A stretch of DNA of 25,519 bases from a virus. Shown here one piece after another: positions 23,225 through 25,519 of this stretch. Location: the IMG/VR virus record IMGVR_UViG_3300025151_008688, positions 1-25,519 of that record, one strand, 5' to 3'. The notes under the pieces were generated by a model. That model searched no databases, had not been told where the DNA came from, and saw nothing but the letters and a program-made list of their open reading frames with translations. Numbering within the stretch: the first letter of the stretch is position 1; each line of letters opens with the position of its first letter. Position numbers and translations under genes: made by a program.

Positions 23225-23395
23225 CGCCTTAGCAAGTCGACTGTGAAGAGATTTTTTATTTTCTCCACTTTCAACTAAACGGGTATACTCTTTATGAAAC
23301 GCCTCTACGAACTCTTTAGATAGTTCTAGATTACGCGGGTAAAACATTCGTGTCTTTAGGGTTAGGTACCCCTCACATAGCTCGTCATATTTCAT
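23207..23395 (-). CDS. Unknown 62-aa protein
   Basis: I do not recognise the family. The sequence has an amphipathic helix pattern (LSKEFVEAFHKEYTRLVES) and a basic C-terminal helix (HSRLAKALRF), with no metal motif or membrane segment. It starts 8 nt after the stop of the P-loop kinase-like gene and so is probably cotranscribed with it. Its last 18 nt lie opposite the end of phoH, leaving no space for a terminator between the two genes. It could be a small regulatory or accessory protein, but no evidence decides this. Confidence 0.55.
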   Translation of the reverse strand: MKYDELCEGYLTLKTRMFYPRNLELSKEFVEAFHKEYTRLVESGENKKSLHSRLAKALRFHM

Positions 23396-23403
23396 TAAAT
23401 TAT

Positions 23404-24084
23404 TTATTCAATCCGGAAAGCTTTTTTCATTTTTTCCATTTCTCGTATCTCTTCTGGAGTAATAATTTCCCCTGGTTCTATAAAATCTCCATCGTTATCC
23501 AAGTATAAATTAATTAATTCAATACGCTCTTTTCTATTGCCAAATACTTCAATAATAGCTGGTCTATCTTCTTCTACAAAAAAAGTAGATTTTGGATTAT
23601 TAGAATAATCCCTATGAACAGCTTTAAATATATTATCAATTTCTTCTATATATTGTTTATTTGTATCTCTAAGGTCATCTTCTACTAATTCTACCGGAGC
23701 TACTTTTGTAATGGGTGTAAAAAATATAATATCTAAAAACCGAAGCGATTCCCTAACAAGTGGCATACACTTTTTAATAAATTCTTCATCTACGTCTGAA
23801 TCTTTTTTAGCTTCAGACCAAATACTATAAACAATATTATCTAAAGGACAGCGGTCAAAAATAATTTTGTCGTCTTTCTTGGTTTTTTGTAATTCATCAA
23901 TCATAAAGTTCAGTATAGCCCACTGAGTATCTTTATTTGTTGTTGATGAATGATCTAGACCTTGTTCAGCAATAATATCTCTATAGCTTTTTTCTAGAGT
24001 TTTATAACTAGGCCATTTCTCTAAAAAATCTTTTATTAGAGTACTTTTACCTTGACACGCTGTGCCACTAATTGCAATCCTCAT
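23404..24084 (-). CDS. P-loop kinase-like ATPase (AAA_28/NadR-like)
   Basis: The 226-aa protein opens with a Walker A GTACQGKST (7-15), followed by FDRCPLDNIVYSIW (about residue 101), a 'DR...D' Walker B/substrate signature like that of AAA_28 and deoxynucleoside-kinase type enzymes. LDIIFFTPI gives a core strand. The C-terminus is acidic, then amphipathic (ITPEEIREMEKMKKAF). A nucleotide or nucleoside kinase role would fit next to queE and near thyX, but substrate is not visible in the sequence. The gap to queE (21 nt) contains a weak promoter-like TTGAAA - 15 nt - TAAATA, again 6 nt before the ATG. Confidence 0.72.
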   Translation of the reverse strand: MRIAISGTACQGKSTLIKDFLEKWPSYKTLEKSYRDIIAEQGLDHSSTTNKDTQWAILNFMIDELQKTKKDDKIIFDRCPLDNIVYSIWSEAKKDSDVDEEFIKKCMPLVRESLRFLDIIFFTPITKVAPVELVEDDLRDTNKQYIEEIDNIFKAVHRDYSNNPKSTFFVEEDRPAIIEVFGNRKERIELINLYLDNDGDFIEPGEIITPEEIREMEKMKKAFRIE

Positions 24085-24105
24085 TAGATATATTTACTGG
24101 ATATA

Positions 24106-24864
24106 TTATACTTTCAAGGCTTTATCCCATATAACTAATTGCAAACGAGGACTAAAGTTGAAATAGTGCTTCTTAGCAAGCTCTGCAACCATACTACTCA
24201 TCTCAGAATGCTCTTGTCTACTACCGCAACAAGGCATTAACCAAACACGAGAAGGTGGTATATCAAACTTATCAACATAACTATCCAACACCTCATCCAT
24301 GTCTGCTTGAGTTTTAATAACAAACTTAAAACCAGATCCGTACGTTGCATGCCACTCTAATACTTTAGGAATATATCTCTTACCCAACGGATCACCATTG
24401 GAAGATAATTTAGGAGAAGTAGTGAAAGTAGCTTTGATATTACCAGCTCGCCATTTAGCACTAGGCTGAATAGTAGCATTAGTCTCAAAGTCAATCCGTG
24501 GTACCCAACCCCATTTCAAAAATAGGTAATCAATAAATCTAAGTAATTTATTTTGCTGAATTAAAGGTTCACCTCCAGTAATTTTAAGAATAGCACCATT
24601 ATATAAATGATCTTTGTAGCCATTCTCTTCAATCATCGCGAGAATACTCTCAAAAGTCATTTTATTTTTTATACTCCAGGATACAAAGCTATCGCATCCA
24701 TGAGGAGAATCTGCAGATGCGAAACCTTTGCAGGTTAAATTGCACATAGATAGTCTCATGAATACAGAAGGCATTCCAACAAACTCACCCTCTCCTTCAA
24801 TAGTATAAAAGATCTTATCATCTGATAAGAACAACTCATTTGATCCAATTATTTCGTCAGTCAT
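24106..24864 (-). CDS. queE: QueE, 7-carboxy-7-deazaguanine synthase (phage-type radical SAM)
   Basis: The 252-aa protein has FYTIEGEGEFVGMPSVFMRL (19-38), the QueE opening, and radical-SAM cysteines C41, C45 and C57. GCDSF after the third cysteine and KITGGEP (94-100) complete the family. The iron-sulfur spacing is C-x3-C-x11-C; the classic form is C-x3-C-x2-C, so there is an insertion between the second and third ligand, seen also in other phage-type QueE. ATFTTSPKLSSNG (about 144-156) is the substrate and product region. The enzyme contracts 6-carboxytetrahydropterin (from QueD) to CDG, the precursor of preQ0. The gene follows the 59-aa small gene by 1 nt. Confidence 0.9.
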   Translation of the reverse strand: MTDEIIGSNELFLSDDKIFYTIEGEGEFVGMPSVFMRLSMCNLTCKGFASADSPHGCDSFVSWSIKNKMTFESILAMIEENGYKDHLYNGAILKITGGEPLIQQNKLLRFIDYLFLKWGWVPRIDFETNATIQPSAKWRAGNIKATFTTSPKLSSNGDPLGKRYIPKVLEWHATYGSGFKFVIKTQADMDEVLDSYVDKFDIPPSRVWLMPCCGSRQEHSEMSSMVAELAKKHYFNFSPRLQLVIWDKALKV

Positions 24865-24865
24865 A

Positions 24866-25045
24866 TTAATTTCTATCTTCGTAATAACTTATATCATTAC
24901 CGAAAGGATTTTTCAACACATTTTTTATGGAAGGTGCTTTTGCTTCTATATCTTCTTCTTTTTTATTGTTCCAGTTTATATCATCCCAATTAGAATAATA
25001 TTCCTTTTTATCTGAATATGGTCTAGGCTTGCTTCCTTTGCTCAT
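24866..25045 (-). CDS. Small 59-aa protein between queD and queE
   Basis: This small ORF starts with ATG at 25045, overlapping the queD stop as ATGA, and ends 1 nt before queE. The peptide begins MSKGSKPRPYSDKKEYYSNW and continues with Asp, Asn, Trp, Lys and Glu-rich sequence, ending PFGNDISYYEDRN. It has no hydrophobic core of any length, so it is probably disordered or folds on a partner. Precise packing between two genes of one pathway supports translation. I know no family for it; a role in the QueD/QueE step is only a guess from position. Confidence 0.65.
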   Translation of the reverse strand: MSKGSKPRPYSDKKEYYSNWDDINWNNKKEEDIEAKAPSIKNVLKNPFGNDISYYEDRN

Positions 25046-25485
25046 AAAATTCCTTTATATATAGCGCTGTTCTTTTCATGCTCCCAAACTTCAACCTTTT
25101 CTACCCAACAACGACCATCGGTCATATCCTCAATAAAGCTTGAAGCTAGATTATAACAAAATTCTGCAAACTTCTCAATACCAACTCCATCCATAATACG
25201 TAAATCAATGATACCCTTTTCATGTAGCTCTTTAAATGTATCTAGATGTGGATCCTCTGAAGATATAACGGTTGTATGGTCAAATTGATCTTCTAGTTTA
25301 TTTTTTAATCCCTTAAGACCACCAAAATCTACAACCCAGTTCTTTTCGTCTAGCTCATTACATCCAAATAAAAACTTAGCCACTAGACGATAACCATGCA
25401 AGTATTTACAATGACTTGATGCTTTAGGCTGTCTGAAGGCACAGCTACCTAACTCTATAACTTTCGTGCTTCTAAATTTACTCAT
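25042..25485 (-). CDS. queD: QueD-like 6-carboxytetrahydropterin synthase (variant active site)
   Basis: The 147-aa protein shows the T-fold synthase pattern: SSHCKYLHGYRL (23-34), VVDFGGLKGLKNKLEDQFDH (51-70) and VEVWEHEKNSA (131-141). It would turn dihydroneopterin triphosphate into 6-carboxytetrahydropterin for QueE. Compared with classic QueD (FxAAH, about 10 residues, C...HGH), the first His of the zinc site is not in its place (GSCAFRQ instead), and HGH is HGY (30-32 in this numbering is H30-G31-Y32). C26 and H30 remain, with H25 beside the cysteine. This form is a known-looking subfamily in phages, but its zinc ligands need not be standard. Start ATG at 25485; candidate promoter at 25492-25519. 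Confidence 0.82.
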   Translation of the reverse strand: MSKFRSTKVIELGSCAFRQPKASSHCKYLHGYRLVAKFLFGCNELDEKNWVVDFGGLKGLKNKLEDQFDHTTVISSEDPHLDTFKELHEKGIIDLRIMDGVGIEKFAEFCYNLASSFIEDMTDGRCWVEKVEVWEHEKNSAIYKGIL

Positions 25486-25491
25486 AACTCA

Positions 25492-25519
25492 ATTATAAAT
25501 CTATCCTTATCGAAATCAA
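25492..25519 (-). promoter_or_regulatory. Candidate sigma70-type promoter of queD: TTGATT - 16 nt - TATAAT, 6 nt before ATG
   Basis: The minus strand shows TTGATT at 25519-25514, a 16-nt spacer and a perfect TATAAT at 25497-25492, then 6 nt and the queD ATG at 25485. A GAG lies just 2 nt before the ATG, too near for normal ribosome binding. The window ends at the -35 box, so upstream context is not visible. Confidence 0.5.

Noticed and set aside
1-25519. tRNA genes, CRISPR arrays, insertion sequences, integrase or att sites
   Set aside because: Nearly all bases are in packed coding sequence. The few gaps are 51 nt or less, too short for these, and no repeat array or transposase-like protein was seen.

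Overview
The window looks like part of the genome of an uncultured, AT-rich, T4-like marine myovirus. The evidence is a set of T4-family genes on one strand: portal gp20, a gp13-like neck protein, head-completion gp4, sheath stabiliser gp15, a gp62-like clamp-loader subunit and a gp31/GroES-like co-chaperonin. With them are genes typical of marine phages (thyX, phoH, queD, queE). The host cannot be read from the sequence. The low GC and gene content would fit a SAR11-type or cyanobacterial-type marine host, but that is inference. Every gene except phoH is on the minus strand, with short gaps or ATGA/TAATG-type overlaps. I found no tRNA, rRNA, IS element, CRISPR array or integrase, and no gene-free stretch of 300 bases.

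Layout, in the direction of minus-strand transcription. (A) 25519-23207: nucleotide metabolism. queD, a 59-aa small gene and queE form a tight operon of the 7-deazaguanine (preQ0) pathway, followed by a P-loop kinase-like ATPase and a 62-aa gene. (B) 22475-23224, plus strand: phoH, convergent with and overlapping the 62-aa gene. (C) 22423-21785: thyX. (D) 21791-8579: an unbroken 17-gene, 13.2-kb glycan island. It encodes seven GT-A/GT-B type glycosyltransferases, including a GT29 sialyltransferase-like enzyme, plus a DUF115-like protein. It also encodes a CMP-sugar-acid synthetase, a nucleotidyltransferase-HAD fusion, a short GDPD-like protein, an HpcH/HpaI aldolase, two methyltransferase-type proteins (one CmoB-like, one resembling plant DUF579/glucuronoxylan 4-O-methyltransferases), a ParB-fold protein, a short UDP-glucose dehydrogenase and an NAD-sugar epimerase. 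(E) 8543-6447: a DUF366-like protein, gp62, gp31-like and two unknown genes. (F) 6447-4810: an XPD/DinG-type helicase with an Fe-S cysteine set. (G) 4789-1: the virion block gp15, a beta-rich small protein, gp20, gp13-like, gp4 and the first codons of a probable gp21 prohead protease.

How the parts may work together. Region A supplies part of the preQ0 pathway used by many phages to modify DNA or tRNA; FolE, QueC and an inserting enzyme are not in the window. Region D has the content of a bacterial O-antigen or capsule locus. Two sub-pathways can be proposed: UDP-glucose to UDP-glucuronate and its epimer with a uronate O-methyltransferase, and aldolase to CMP-activated keto-sugar acid to sialyltransferase-like transfer. 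Target and product are unknown (host envelope, virion or DNA). Three genes (thyX, DUF366-like, queD) share the same candidate promoter layout: TTGATT, 15-16 nt, TATAAT/TATTAT, then exactly 6 nt to the ATG. gp15 and the gp21-like gene have T4-type late promoter motifs.
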